Source: Acanthochromis polyacanthus (taxonomy: Eukaryota; Chordata; Actinopteri; Pomacentridae). Taken from it: a DNA stretch of 64,000 nucleotides. A program made the position numbers and the translations under genes. Location: positions 7,920,338 to 7,984,337 of the forward strand of contig NC_067132.1 of the NCBI RefSeq assembly GCF_021347895.1. Reading direction: 5' to 3'. A model generated the notes under the pieces. That model saw nothing but the letters and a program-made list of their open reading frames with translations. It searched no databases and was not told the origin of the DNA. Shown here one piece after another: positions 12,501 to 26,500 of the stretch; the stretch's first letter is position 1; each line of letters starts with the position of its first letter.

Positions 12501-15500
12501 GGACAGAACGAAATAAAGGACACATCTTCCCTTTGTCTTTCTACACAACAGTGAAACATGCATAAGAAAGAGACAAAAATGGAGGCCAAACTTGAGCAGA
12601 AAACATTTACTGAACTGAGACATTTTTGACTGCAATATCTGCAGTCAACTACCACAGCAGATATGATACCACTGCCTCCTTCTTCCAAATGGACACCACA
12701 CCGTGTGGAGCTCATTGCAATAGTTATTATGAAAGGAAAAGTGGCACCGGGTATTGCTGTAGTTCTGTCATGACAGGATGAATGTAAACGATACCCCCGA
12801 AAAGGCTGTTTGCATTTGAAAATGTGGCAAACTCTTGAACTTGCAGAATTTAGAGACAGTCGCCAAAAAAAACAAACTGAAGAGCAGCTACTTATAAATT
12901 ACTGGATCCCTAAGCAATGATAAGAGCTGTCAAATCCCACTGATATCCAATCCTTCCAAAGCAATATAAAGCAGAAGAAAAGTTCAGAAAAAAACTGTTT
13001 TAAGAACTGGCAAAGCTGAAGTGTTTATCATATGACCGCTTGTGTTTCTTGCCCCATCGCAATTTATTGTGGCAATGTTTCCGTGTTTTCAATTACACAC
13101 TGTGGTGAGAGCAATTTTAGCAAAACCATAAGAAATGATGGCCAAAGCTACTAAAATAAAACTGAGGCTGTAATGAATCAGATTCACCCTCAAATGCGCT
13201 CTGTGTTTCCAACAAAAACATCAAATCCCGGACACAGCGCTCTCTGGATGTTATGGTCGTCCCTTTGCTGCAGGGTCACTGTTCCTCCATGTCATACAAA
13301 GAGATGTGCGACTTCAACACAAAGTTCAGCATGGGAACGCTCGCAGGCACCACCTCGTACCTTTCTCCTCCTCCTATCGCAGAGCGCTGCTCTCCACACT
13401 CTGTGAATAATGCATTGCGGCTCCAAGCAACTTCTCACCAGTTGTTCAAGCAAGCTGCCCGAGGACCACAGGTCCTCTTTGGTGTACCTCCACCTGAAGA
13501 GATGGATCGCTCTCACATCTTCAAAGAGAAGTCAATCACGCCATAGATTGTTAGTACCACCCAGTGGGTTTACAAAACTGTTACTCAGTCTCTCACAGGT
13601 GCAGAGAAAAGGGGATGGGGCCCACATTTCACAGAAAGTGGAGCAGAATTTTTTTTAGAGCCAAGCTCCGACAAAAACTTGGAGCAGGGGTGGGGGCGAT
13701 GACGGGGGTGGTTGAGATCAAAAGCCTGCAAGTTCCTGGCGAGCGGACCCAATCAGCCGAGAGGGCCAAGGAGAGGAGGAGAGACAACCGCTTCCCTTTT
13801 AAATTGATCCCACTGAGACCCTCAAGGTTTCCCTCGCAGGACTCGCAGAAAAGTGATAAAAATCTGGCCCTGTGGATCTGACGAGGAACTGGGAGGGGAG
13901 AAGGCGAAGAAGAAAGGCTGTTTCGGGGGAGAGACACAGAAAGAACAGAGAGGAACTGTGGGGGGAGATCAAGAAGAGACGAAAGGGTGGGCTCGTTCTC
14001 TGAGGGCGCATGCAGACATCGATGTGCGCCAGCAAAGAGCAGAGCAGGGAGAACTGGTGCTATCACCTATCAAACCTGTGTTACATGTCGGATAATGGGC
14101 TCAACCAATCATCCACGGGTGTATCTTTATTCTGCCCTGGTTCTGGCTGCTGAAACGTTGGATCATTTTGAGCTGGCCTGAGATCAGACTCTGGACGAGG
14201 CTGGTGTCGTTATCCACAACATGCTGGGGCCTCAAAGGAACAAACGCTATCAGAGCAACCCAGAGACCCTGCAGCCTGCCAGACACACCGCAGACCTGCC
14301 CAGTCGGCAACTCGAAAACACAAATGGACACAATAAGGTGGTGTGTGTGTCCTTTCCAATTCCAAAGACGCATTTTACAATACAATATCAAGAAATTATT
14401 AACAGGGATCCACAGTCATCAAAAGAGCAAAACTCAACAACAAATACAGTCTTGTCTTGACCTGCAAGCAAGATGCTATCACCGTTTACATCTAAAAAAA
14501 AATTTTTTTTCAGCCTCTTCTATCACAGATCCAACTGCAGAATCAATACTACAAATTCCCCATGACTTTTCATAACAGGGTTGAACCACTTCCATGACCT
14601 AAAACCCTGATTTCCCTGTGAATGGTGCCTTCTGAGAACAAACAGGTGAACCTCACCTGGTGTTTGCTACATTTGATCACCGCCTAGACAATGTATGCAA
14701 AAAAGCTGAAATATATCTGAATAATATCTTATTTAGTGCATGTGCATAATATGACATTACAAATCACACATTTCTAAAAGGGACAGTCCAGCATTGATAC
14801 TTTTCAGAAGGAGATCTTAGAATGTTAAATATCCAACATGATGTTTTTGTCTTCAGCCTGTCATAGAAATCTATGGCAGATTTGTCACTCCAGGCTAAAA
14901 CATGGAAGGTCTCCTCACAGGTCAGGCGGTATGTCTCCTAAGCTGAATCTCCTTATTGAGTGCTTCGATGAAAAGTAGCACAAAAAATACAAGGTTCAGA
15001 TGCTTTGCAACCATCCGACAAGCACTTCTGTTCTTGGAGGATACCGCTGCCTTTATTTCCATCTCTGTGATTCACTGCATCACAAAGACACACAAAAGAC
15101 ACAGAGGGAGACTAGAGAGGCAGTGGGATGATGCCTGGAGCAGGGTTTCTGCACCACCTTCAACTGTGGACATTCAGAACAGCTATGAACACTTATGCCT
15201 TTAGACATGGTCAGACACATTGTAGGAACGAGTTCATTCCAACCATACTGAACCTGTTAGAGGGAGCAAGAGAAACAGGCAAGTGGGAGGCAAAAACATC
15301 TAAACTGCTCCACAAAAAACAGCAGGCAGAATTCCTCAAAACCTCAGACCTTGAGGACAAGTAAGAAGCAAGGTGGGTAAAGAGAACAAAACTATTTGTT
15401 TGCATTGCAGCACTTGGTCAAAGGGAGAATTGGCAGGCTAATTACCAGCATTTAACTCCAACATCATGATCTGAATGACTAACTAATAAATAGTGCAGAA

Positions 15501-15544
15501 ATAAAGTATGTAATTATAAGACACTCTCCTATTGCACTTCTTAG

Positions 15545-15547
<3 letters not shown>
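9587..15547. other. Non-coding DNA with one possible repeat
   Basis: Apart from the fragment at 12145-12275 I recognise nothing. A purine-rich GAGGAGGA stretch occurs at 11945-11980. Open frames of 145 codons or less on either strand at 13170-14575 overlap one another and lack any domain, so I treat them as chance. Confidence 0.5.
12145..12275. repeat. Possible old interspersed repeat fragment
   Basis: GAAGCTTTATTGTCATATCA and CTGACTGCTTGTGGAATGAA then GCTGTTTATCAGTCTGGTGG resemble words from a dispersed fish repeat I have seen but cannot name. No ends or target duplication are visible. Confidence 0.35.

Positions 15548-15626
<79 letters not shown>
15548..15626. repeat. (TG)n microsatellite
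   Basis: A pure TG array of 79 bp in otherwise unique DNA. Confidence 0.97.
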
Positions 15627-15628
<2 letters not shown>

Positions 15629-18600
15629 CAAACTAAAGTAAACCGGCCTAGCTGTGATGGATAGCCCATGCTGAGCATGAATAACTTACAGGCTCATAAA
15701 TAAGCAGATCTCTACTAATATCATTAAAGTAGCCCTGAGGCTGACACGCCCCCTTATCCCTAAGCACCACTTCCACCAGCCACTTCCCTCTCCCTATGAC
15801 AAATGCCCTGAAATCCTGTAACTATTCAACATCAATATTTTGACATTTCATTCAGCTGACTCTCTAGAAGAAGCCATTTATTTAATTAGCTGAATAAAAA
15901 TTGGCAGAAGAGGCAAATTCAAAGTTATGTGACCGAGGTTCAGTTGCCACAGGTAACCTTTTTGGAGGGACTTAGTGTAGCAAATTGATTGCTGAGAGCG
16001 CAGACTCATCATGAGTGCTAATTTTCAGAAGCAGCGCACAGCGGAGCGGGGAAATAAGAGGCTCTATTTATAACAGAGGGAAACAGGAGAGGGGGATTAG
16101 CTTGTCATTAGAATAAAGAGCGCAGAAGAAGAATCAATTTCAGGGTTTAAAAAGCTGACAAACGCAGTTCACTTATTCTTTCTCTCCTTCCCTCTCTACC
16201 TCTGGCTCCGAGATCACCTTTTGACAGACCAGCCTACGGCCTACAAGATATGGAGGAGAGTTTTTTGAGGAGGCAAGCTCAGATTTCAACCTTCAAGACA
16301 ACTCTTCTATGTCAAGCCTAATTAGGATCTACTCAACCACACAACAGTATGGTTCTGATGGTGAGTAAGTCAGTTATCCTCAGATGGATTAACTTCTTAA
16401 AAAATAGATTCCTGTGTTCTGATAAAAAGAACAACTCCTTCATCCTTTTACTCCCTACGGGTTAGACTATGTGAAAAACAAATAAGCACCGATGCCCAGT
16501 GATTCTACAGTCAATACAGATTTTTTTCCACAGTCAAAGCAGCCTCAAGAATTTAACAATCGCAGTCAGATAATCCTAGCAAGCCTGTTTTTATCACATT
16601 AAATCTCTTTGACATGAGCCACATTGTTTCTAAATATCTGCACAGACATTGTCAGACCATAAAAGAGACAGTGTGGAACTCAACATGCTCGAATTAGAGA
16701 CAAGTCCAAATGCTAAAGATGGTCAATCAACAAAACTTAAGGACAGTTGAAATGTTCAGGACAACAACTCCTGTACCAAAATCTTGTAATTGTGTTAGGG
16801 TGATGACAGCATTGCACTTCTAAAAAGCTGGGGAGTCTCAAGAGAGAAAATAAAACTATGGTTGGAGCTGTAAAGACACCCAGACTGTTAACCTCTATGA
16901 TATATTCTGTAATGCGACTAAATTCTGTCCTGTATTAAGTACTCATGACTGTCAACAATGAGTTGACTAAGCAGAAGCACAGAAAGTGCCAGAAACGTGA
17001 CCCTAAACAAACTAATGTGCTTCTATGAGCTTCTCATGTCAGCTTCAGTAATCGTCGCCGTGTATTCTTAACATCATCATCTGCCCAGATCTTAAAAAAT
17101 ATATTCTCTGCCTGACATGTTGCTCCAAAATCCTATAGGTGCTCAGTAATGTCATTATTTTCAAGCTTAGCAAAGCATTAGGGAGCTCTGTGCTTTCAGT
17201 GATTGACGGAGTATAGTCATTCACTCCAATCAGGTTTTTCCTTTGTCACTCCTCTGCTGCAAATGTGCTCCCTTTCAGTAATCACCTATTACCGTGTGAT
17301 ATTATCTTTTTCATCACTGGCAGACCACCTGGTCTAACCCCAGGTGTGCACAGTGGAAAAGGCCTTGGAAAACTCCCATCAGCCATCATGGGAAATAGAC
17401 CAGGAAGGAAGCTTTGGGCCGATTACCAGGCAAGTGAGAGGTGATCCAACCTGTTCGTCGTTCCATCCCCTCACCACAAACCCCCCCACCTCCTGACCCG
17501 GACCATCACATGCCCCGTGTTTAACCGAGTCACGTCTCGGGGACAGGAACCGCACAGGAAGGGGCATAACTCGACACGAACAGGAACTTGAGCAAAGGGG
17601 GGTGGTGAGAACAAAGCACTAAAATGTAAACTTTTCCACCAACGCCACATTGAGGCATTTTGACACTGAGGCGAGAGGAGCAGGGCGGAGGCGCTGGTGC
17701 ATTACTTTTTTCGGACCAGGTTAGGCCCACATGGAGGAGCTAAGCTGGCTGTAGGAGGCAGCAGTGGGGAGGGGATTTACCATTCACAAGAGGCTACTCA
17801 TGCAGGCCTGAATAGCAGGCATGAAATGAAGACAACCTTGCAATGTCGCCTGTAGATGATGCTGCCAAGAATCTTCACATTACTGATGCAGTAGCAAGAA
17901 AACATATCCAATTAATACACCACAGCAGACAGCAAAACTGGACCTTTCAAATCAATCTGCTTATAGAACATCTAATAGCATATGAGGAGGAAGCATATTG
18001 TGCTAATTTGTCTTGTCTGCGGAGCACTCTGACAGGCCCATTGATGCTGACATCCCTTTAACATGAGGTTAGTGGGTGTTTGGCCTCCCCTTCAGTCGTT
18101 TGTGAGCTGCAGAGCCTGGAAATGATTAGGCCTGGGAGGGCAATTAGCCTGAGCATCGCTGGGCTAAATATAGTCCAGCTTGGCCCAGCTCTGCTCCTGG
18201 GTCACATCCACACTGCAGCCTCCACGCAGGCATGTTAGTACAATCTGGATCCCGTTTGTTTTATGACTGATGTGAAGGCTGCACTGACTCAGAGGAGATA
18301 ACATAACTCAGCCGTCGATCAGGTGTCTCAAGAGGGAAGGAACTGAGTGGGAAGGAGTCGAGGAAGAAAAAGCGAAGGGATGACGCTCGAGAGGAAAGCA
18401 CACGTTAACGTCAAGAGTCAGAAAATAAGTTGGAAATTACTGACGCAAGATGTAAAGTTCACTGACTCTGACTGTACAAGTGGTGCCACAACCAAACTTT
18501 CAGCTTTAATTCAGCCTCATTTCACAATAAACACCGTTTTAAATGGACTTCGGCTGGGAAAACATGCTTTCCCACAGTCTTACACCAGCTAAACGGAATG

Positions 18601-20162
18601 CAAAGAAAGAATGCTTTCCCATCGCACGGCTCTCTGCTCCTCCAGTCCCCGTATCTCCCACCCCCTGTGAAAAAAAAAAAATTGTAGCGATTTTATCCTT
18701 AAAAACAGGAGGTTCGCCCACTCGTTCACCTGGGACGGCTCTTGGACGGAGGAGGCAAACTAGAAGGTTATAGGAGCCTGGGAATGTTTAACATCAAGAA
18801 AGCAATCAGAACGTAGCTGGCGCTGTGGGAATTAGACAGGAAACATGGAGAGTAACCCCTTCCAGGCTGAGAGGAAAGAGAAGAGGAAGCGATTTAGGTT
18901 ATGTGACAAGTTTGTACTGTAACCTGAAAGGGAGCATTTGTGAGCATTTATAGGCATACTAGAGTTTTATGAATGCTAAATTTAGTCAGTTCACATCGAG
19001 GCTTTTTACGAACTTGAAAAGAACCAGTTTCCGTCTCTTGCAAGTAAAACTTTCTTGCTTTTGTGAGCCTGGTCTCTCTACCTACACCAGCGTTCAGTAG
19101 GTTCATGTGTGAGGACCCAGGGCTTAAATGTGATACAAGAAAAGCACTGAAAAAATGGCAGTGGCCTCTAACTCAACATAGACTCTGCTTTAATTTCCCC
19201 ATCACTGACTTGACCCGGTGTGTCTTTCAGCACAATATGCTGTGTAGACTGAGGTGAAACATAAGTGGAAATGTTCTGGCACTACACTGAGCTCAGCACA
19301 AATTGCACAAGACAGTTCAGGAAACAGGGGTTTGCTTTGTAGCCTGAGCAGAGAACACTAATCAACCAGTAAAACCTACAGTAGGAGATCTATTCCTGCA
19401 CTGTCCTGTGACCAAAGACAGGGATAAGAATCGACAGGAACACAAGCAGCCATGTGACGGTTTGCACATCAAAGGTTAGCTATGATGTTTAGCAGTTTCT
19501 AGATTCAAGTCTAATCACTGGAATTACTAAAGCACATTTACAACAACAGCGAAAAATAACACTGGCATAGCAAATTAACCTAATAAGGTTATATATTAAG
19601 GTTAAGACTCAACAGTGGGCTGTAGGATACCAGTATATTAAATATTACTGGTAAACCCTGCCAAACTACATAAAGCACTAATTTACCATACCAATTGTAC
19701 ACTCAAGGCCCTACAGTATTATCAATTATGGAGCAACATCTGAGTAACTTAAAAATTAAAGTTAAGACCTTGTAAAACTGTACCTTGAAACTCCAGCAAA
19801 TCCTAATAAGAAGTAAATGTGTGTTAAAAGGGATGGAGAAAAAGCTGATCTTTAAAGTTGGATTTCCTGAAAAACACACACATCTTCATCTCTTAATTAT
19901 GCACCATGCATTCAAAAATATAGTAAACTGAATATGCTCAAGTTTGAGACAAAATAACACATTTGAAGATATCACAATGTGCTCTGGGCAATGTTATTAG
20001 GTATTTTTCCACAACTTTCAGAGATTAATCAGTGATTAAAACAGTTCCTGCCTCCAATTAGGAACTAAACTCACACAAACAGAAGTCTACAAGTAAAAAT
20101 ACATGTTTTTAAAGCAATCACTGTAATGTATGATCTACACAGTTAACAGACCATGGCTCTAA
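15627..20162. other. Non-coding DNA, includes candidate conserved patches
   Basis: No exon is supported. 15850-16110 and 18080-18245 look unlike the surrounding drift, being balanced in composition with homeodomain-type AATTAG words, and could be regulatory. Confidence 0.45.
18080..18245. promoter_or_regulatory. Candidate conserved non-coding element
   Basis: About 165 bp of low-repeat, moderately GC DNA carries GATTAGGCC, CAATTAGCC and GCTAAATATAGTCC, plus CTGGGTCACATCC. Density of TAAT-core and nuclear-receptor-like words suggests an enhancer. Conservation is not tested. Confidence 0.22.
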
Positions 20163-20510
20163 ATGATTAATCAATCATTGATTTTGTCTATAAAACATCA
20201 CAAAATAATGAGAAATGTCTGCTGCACAAGAAGGCGTATTCTAATGTCCTGTTACGTCTGACCAACAATCCAGAACCCAAAGATATTTAGTTTTCTGAGG
20301 TTTACAGCAGACAGTGAGGAAAGCATAAAATGCTAACTAATTGCCATCCCAGGCCTAATCATTTCAGAAGCTGAAACCAGGAACTGATAGACATTATTTG
20401 CTTAAAAATGAAAAAAACTGACTTCCAAACAGTCATTGATTCATGTTCTGTACTGCCAAATAGATAACTTGATAATCGTTGAACGTCTAATTTTAGATTA
20501 AGTGCATGGA
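20163..20510. repeat. Old interspersed repeat (ATTAATCAATCATTGATT family)
   Basis: It begins with GATTAATCAATCATTGATTT TGTCTATAAAA and ends near GATAATCGTTGAACGTCTAA, the layout of a common fish repeat with alternating ATTAATCG words at its ends. Similar text recurs at 31374-31550. It is diverged and non-coding. Confidence 0.5.
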
Positions 20511-23500
20511 TACATACAGACAGCTGATAAATCAAAGGAAAAATAAAGTTCTACATTCCACTAAAACAGCTTCAATGCACTTTAGTGAACATGTAGGTGA
20601 ACGTTGCTTTACGAAAGCTAAATAAACTTTGACCTGGTGGTATCAGTAATAAAGTTAACAGAATCATTTAGATCAATTCCCTCAGTGTTATGTACTGTTT
20701 GTGAAAACAGTTCATGACACTGTGAATTGTGTTATTCCTTCCAATAACTGTCAACAAGAGAAAAGAGGGTGCAGCAGTGGACAGAAGTAATGCAACATTT
20801 CCATTCCTAGAACTACAGTACCAGCTAATTTCCTGCAATATACTCTTTTTTTCCCCAAAACTGACTTCAACAGTAACTGAAATAAAAAACGCTGGACGAC
20901 GACTCTTTTGTGGAAGTCAACCATTCAACCACTGACCAATACACAGAGCTCTTCCCTCAAGTCCCACCAAGCTTTCTGCTTCCTGAAGCAGCTCAGGGAA
21001 AAGATTTTGCATTCAGAGTCCACATAGGAGATGATAGCAGCACCTAAATAGCGCCTACCAGAAAAAACCCACTGGACTTAATCCCAGCCATAAATCGTAT
21101 CCACTCTGTGCCCACTATATGAAATTCCCTGTAAGCCCTAACATTATGTCCATACCCACAGATATTCTTGCAGCTTGTAGCAGCAGAATAAATCTGGAAA
21201 ATACATCCATCATAAAGAGAGGAGGTTATTTTGGCAGTGTGCAGAGATGATAAAACTGCAGACATGCTCAGTGCCCTGTTTATAAACTGTTTGTTAATCT
21301 ATCATTTGCCACAAGAGGAATGAGATAACAGTATAGTGTGGCTTAGAGTCAGCATGGCTATGGAAAGATCGAAGCGTGTCCTTGGAGTGACATTATTTAT
21401 TGAAATAAATTCACTCAAGTTGAAATGTGTATAGCGAATGCATTATGAACAGTGCCTCTGATGGAGCGGAGAGGGCTTTAACTCACCGTAACATTGCCTT
21501 GCTCTTTTCAACAGATGTCCCTTGTGTGACACACGGCAGGGATAATAGAGAGGAAAGGGTCTGAACACTTTAATTTACCCCCTTCATGAATGGACGGGAG
21601 TTTCCGTTTGATGGCCTATTTGAATGTATAGACAATTCAGAGACCTTTTCTGAGCAGAGATTCTGATCTTAATTACTTCGTTAATTAGCTGTGATTCATG
21701 GGGAGAAGCCTTGCCCTATCCAAAGTCCCTCTGCATTGCTGAGGGGGCTCCTCAGAAGCCCTTACATCCTTACTCCCATTTTAAAGCACCAATCCTGCAC
21801 TTGTGACACTGATTTGCAAGTCTGCCTTTGCTGAAGGTGGGCTTTTTTTCCTCAAATGTCAGCAAACCCCATAGAGCTCAGGCTTTCTAATTCTACTGCC
21901 TGAGGAAAGCGAAGCAGATGCCTTTTTCCTCTCCCTGCCTTTCTCTCTGGTCCAGCATAGACTTATGTCACACAAACGCATTCCACAGATTTATGTTTAT
22001 CGTTTTCCAATGAAAGAGGGACAGCCAGTGCAACATCCTGCATGCTCCACTCACTGTGTGATAAATATGGCTCCCTCGTTCTGGGTTCCTCGACTTGGTG
22101 GATCGATGGGGCATTTAGCTAATCACAGAAGAAAGTCACAGAAGGAAGAATAAAAAAGGATTGTCATAAGCAGGAGGCGTTGAGTGAACTCACTGGACAA
22201 CAATGACACTTCTCATTTGCTTGTGATGTTTTGTCCGACACAAACAAGAATTTATTGCTCATCAAGGTGGATCAGGCTTTTTCTTGAACTGCATTCTGAT
22301 TACACGCCACCTACAACAGTCGGTATCTCCAACAAGCAGTGAAGGACTTGAGCGTAAGTAGGCGCTTTGGCATGCAGGCTAGCTTGAGAGAACAGCAGGC
22401 TGACAGAAAGGAAAGGTAAGGTCCAGCTGAAGCAGCTGCTTGCTATTACTCCGCCCCACCGCCCCCCTCTCTGGCAGGAAATAAGCAATCATTTAGCACT
22501 GACAGGTACATGCTGAACCATTGCTATCTCTGCTCTGAAACCAACCAAAAAATGGATTACAGCAGTTTAGTATTAACCTTAAGCCTCTCAAGTATCTTGT
22601 GCCAAGGTTAGTCACTTTCATACCTTTCAGAGTGTGAGCGTATATTTTCCTCTGGATAAAACATGAAGTAATACTCTTGTGCTGCCTACACGTGCTTTTA
22701 ACAGCAAAGAGTATCAGTTTGCACAAGGAATGATATCAGATGTACAAGCATTTTCTGTTTGTGCAGTTACGGTTGAGACAGAAATACACAACAGCAACAA
22801 AGAAAAACCTCTCCTCAAACATGTAAGGTGCTTTTCTGCTTGTGAAAAGCAGTAATTTAGAGATCTCTGGTGAGCCGTAGAGGGCTTAGCGTGTCCAACT
22901 GGATCTGGAGTGTAGCTGCAGACCTGCCTTAATGCATTGCCAGGTCACCTTACTGTGTGAAAATAGCAATACAGGGCCCATATGGTTGCATGTAGCAAAT
23001 AAACAAGGTGGCAGTAGAACCAATAAACTCAGAAAATCCGCTATATAAGTGCTGTCACTGCCCTTAGTGTTACAAGCACTGGAGCACTGTGCTCCACTGA
23101 GATTACCTTTGTCCTTCACAGTGGCTGTACTGCGAGCTTCTTCCACTGTTCTGAGCCAGATCAACATGTGTTTGAAGGGTTTATTCAAAGTCAGCCACAA
23201 TTTAATGATGACATAATGATTAGTGATGTAATCCAACAGTCCCTACATGATAAACTGTTCAAGAGCAGAACACTTTCAACTTGATCCAGAGCTGTCAGGC
23301 CAAGTGGCTGATCGAGAAGCCCTTAATATACACTGAAATATAACAAATGTGACTGATCCTGGATAAAGTACTGTTATCAGTAGCAGTTTCAAAAAAAGAT
23401 TGCTCCTCACTATTTTGCAAACGTATTCATTTATTTCGGTTCATTGTCATTCAACTTCTTCGCAAGGATTTTTCATCAACGGTGTCGATGGTGGAGCTCC

Positions 23501-26500
23501 AGGTTGTGGTCTGCTTTTTCTTTCTTACTAACAAGAGGGGCTTTAACAACGTGCTCCACATTCTTATCAGAGTGTCCACCAGAATGACACTGCTCTGCAT
23601 TTGTCTAATCTCTTCTACTGTGACATGTCATCCATAAGTAATTTTTTTATCAAGTAGTTGGCATAAATACTCTGAATATAGTTGATGTCTAAACTCTGTA
23701 AGCCTGGCTAGGTGCACCAATTCAACTCTGAGGGACTGATATGCTGTTAATTAGCTATTAATTAGGCAGTCTTTGACAATGAATAAAGTCATCGGGTCAG
23801 TGACAGTACGTAAAATGTCAGACTCCTGCCTTTCCCTGGGGGTGGAGGCAGGAGGAGTCAAATCAGACACAGTGGTTTGAATTAGGGGTTCCTTCAACTG
23901 ATGGTTCAACTCTCTAAGGAGACAGGCCTCAAAATTTTTAATCAATCTGCTATATTGGGGAAACCGATAACAGATTTAATTGTGTTTTTCCTTTCCCTAT
24001 TGTTCTATTAAAACTGTCCACATACAGTATTTGGATGTGACTGGCTGTTGTTTGAATGTATCTATTGTAGCTCCTAGTACAGCATGGCTCATGGGCAAAT
24101 ATGCCTAAATCCCTGTAAAAAAAATGACATCTGCAATGCTCAGCAGGAACATCTCTCTCCTGATAGAATGATATGCATAGTCATTGCATAATCCACCAAC
24201 TGAGATGTGAAGAGCTTTTTTAGTTAACATGGAGACAATCAGATGTCATATTTTGATGGAAACAGTTAAAAATGGTGACAACAAAGGATTACCACCTTTG
24301 TTTTTGAGCACTGTGTGACTCTGAGAAGCAACCAAGCCTCTTAAAACAACAGCTAAAGTACAGGCTGAGAGAGGAAACCACTTTGGGTGAAAAGAGAAAA
24401 TGATTCTTTTGTATTTTGCTAACAAGGATAGCTGCAATCAGACTGCACAGTGCAACAATGTGGAGGTGTATCTGACCGAGTGACACTCACACTGCACAGT
24501 GTGTATTTGTGAGGCATTTGTTCATGGGCCCAAGTGCCCTTAGTATATATTAATATAAAACTTTAAAGTTTTCATAAACAAACTATAGACAACACACTTG
24601 ACAAAGTCAATTCAGACTAAAATTTCGTCCAAACTTTGCAGCTCTGAAAACTGAAGCAGATCATCCACTTATAGTAATGATAGTGCTAACAGCCCACAGT
24701 ATCACTGTACTTTAAGTGACAGCATTTATGGTGTAACTATTTCATATCCAGAATAACACACTGCAGATTAGGACAGATGTCAGGAATGTAGGCCTAATAT
24801 TAGAAGACTCTCTTCTGGGCAAAGAAATGTCCTCCCTTTCCTTTAAATAGCCTTACCCTTGTCCTAAATTTATTTTTCTGTCTAAAGAAATAAATCGAAT
24901 CCAACATTAACATGGCATATGAAACCGTGCCAAGGCAGTGTTAGGGCAAAATAAATGCCCACATACAGACAGGAGTAAACAAGCAGTCAGCTCTGTTGCT
25001 TTGTCTGTGAAAGCCCTACAGGCCCTCGAGCTCAGGAGCCGTTTCTCCCTCTGCAAACAGCTCTGTACCCCGGCCCCAGATGTCTCATTACTGTAAAACA
25101 AGCAGAGAGATGAGCGACATACAAGCCACTGGCCCACAACGCTGCCTCCCTTTCAATTAGAAAGGATTAGCCTAGCCTGAGCGGGCCTTCCTGTGCTGTG
25201 ATATGCTACCTTGCATGGCACAGGACAGCCATATGTCAGACCTAAATAAATTACAGAGGAGCTGAAAGCTTGGTGATAGCAGAAAGGGAGTTATGGCTCC
25301 ACTAGAGTGCACAACAGGCTTAATAGGAGGAGGATGCTGTAGCCTCTATAAAACTTTACACCCTATGAAAGGGCATGGGCAGAGAAACAGGTATACACCT
25401 TCTCTCACTGACTCATAAATTAGACCTATAGGACCCCACAATTCTCAGTAGATTTAGTAGTTTTACTCAGCATGCATTAATCAAGTGGTAAAGCCAAGCC
25501 AGTGAAATTTTTGCAGTGTCATGCTTTGGCTAAGCCAACTGGACAGGTCCCATCCAGTCCCATGACTTCTACTGTAGGATGGGAGATCAACCTCAACTGG
25601 ATAGCAAAGCCCTCATACCACTGCCTGCATCACTCACTTTTATGGGAATAGGGCAGCGTGGGGTTTAACAAGACATTTTACTCGTCAAGGGAACCGACAT
25701 TACATAACCATAAAACGATGAGGCCCACAAATCACCAGTCGACTTGTGACGCATGGAAGGGCTGGGCTTGTTTTGCAGCTCACAGTCTCGCCACCAAACA
25801 GTCTTGTGTTTGTGGGAGTGAGGATAAGAACAACAACAAAGATTTGGAACATAACCTGTTAGTCCTACAGCCACATGAAAGCAGCCTGCATGTCAGAGTT
25901 TCTTTAATCCCATATGAAACTGAAAATACAGCTCTAATACTACACTAACCCCTCTGCCCACCGCTCTGCACAATTTTCCAAGGAGTCTGTGCCATAGCTG
26001 GAGCAACTCCACTGACCAGGGGCGTCTGTGGTTGAACTGAGCTCGTCTGCAGGTCCGGAGAGGCAGGCAGCGAGCAGGCAGGCAGGCTCCACTACGCCTG
26101 ACATGGAGCACCCTCGCAGGGGGAACAACTGAGTAATGGCAGGGTAACTTGATCCAGGGTTGGGAGGGAGTGGGAGCAACCCTGACGCCTAAATCATAGC
26201 TGTGGGATGGAGAGAGGGAGACACACAACTGTTTTTGGAGGAAAGATATGCCGGAAGATGAGAGGTTGAAGAAACGGTGGGCAGGGCAAGAACAGAAACG
26301 AGCAGCGAGAAGGGATGGAGGGTGTGAGGGGGGGAACATGATATTTGGGACATGGCCAAACGACAGGGGATGAAAGTGAACGCCTCTCTGCTGCCTTTCA
26401 TGCACGTGCCGCACCCACCGCTGGAGTGGGAGGGGCCTCAGAGGAATGACAAGGCGTGGGTTTGGGTTTCAAATTCACAAGCCTGTCTCAAAGAGAATAA

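Noticed and set aside
13629..14066. 145-codon minus-strand open frame and overlapping plus-strand frames
   Set aside because: Several frames on both strands are open over the same purine-rich DNA, which points to composition rather than coding.
25893..26414. 173-codon minus-strand open frame
   Set aside because: Longest frame in the window but no recognisable domain, no splice context, and overlapping frames on the same stretch; likely chance.
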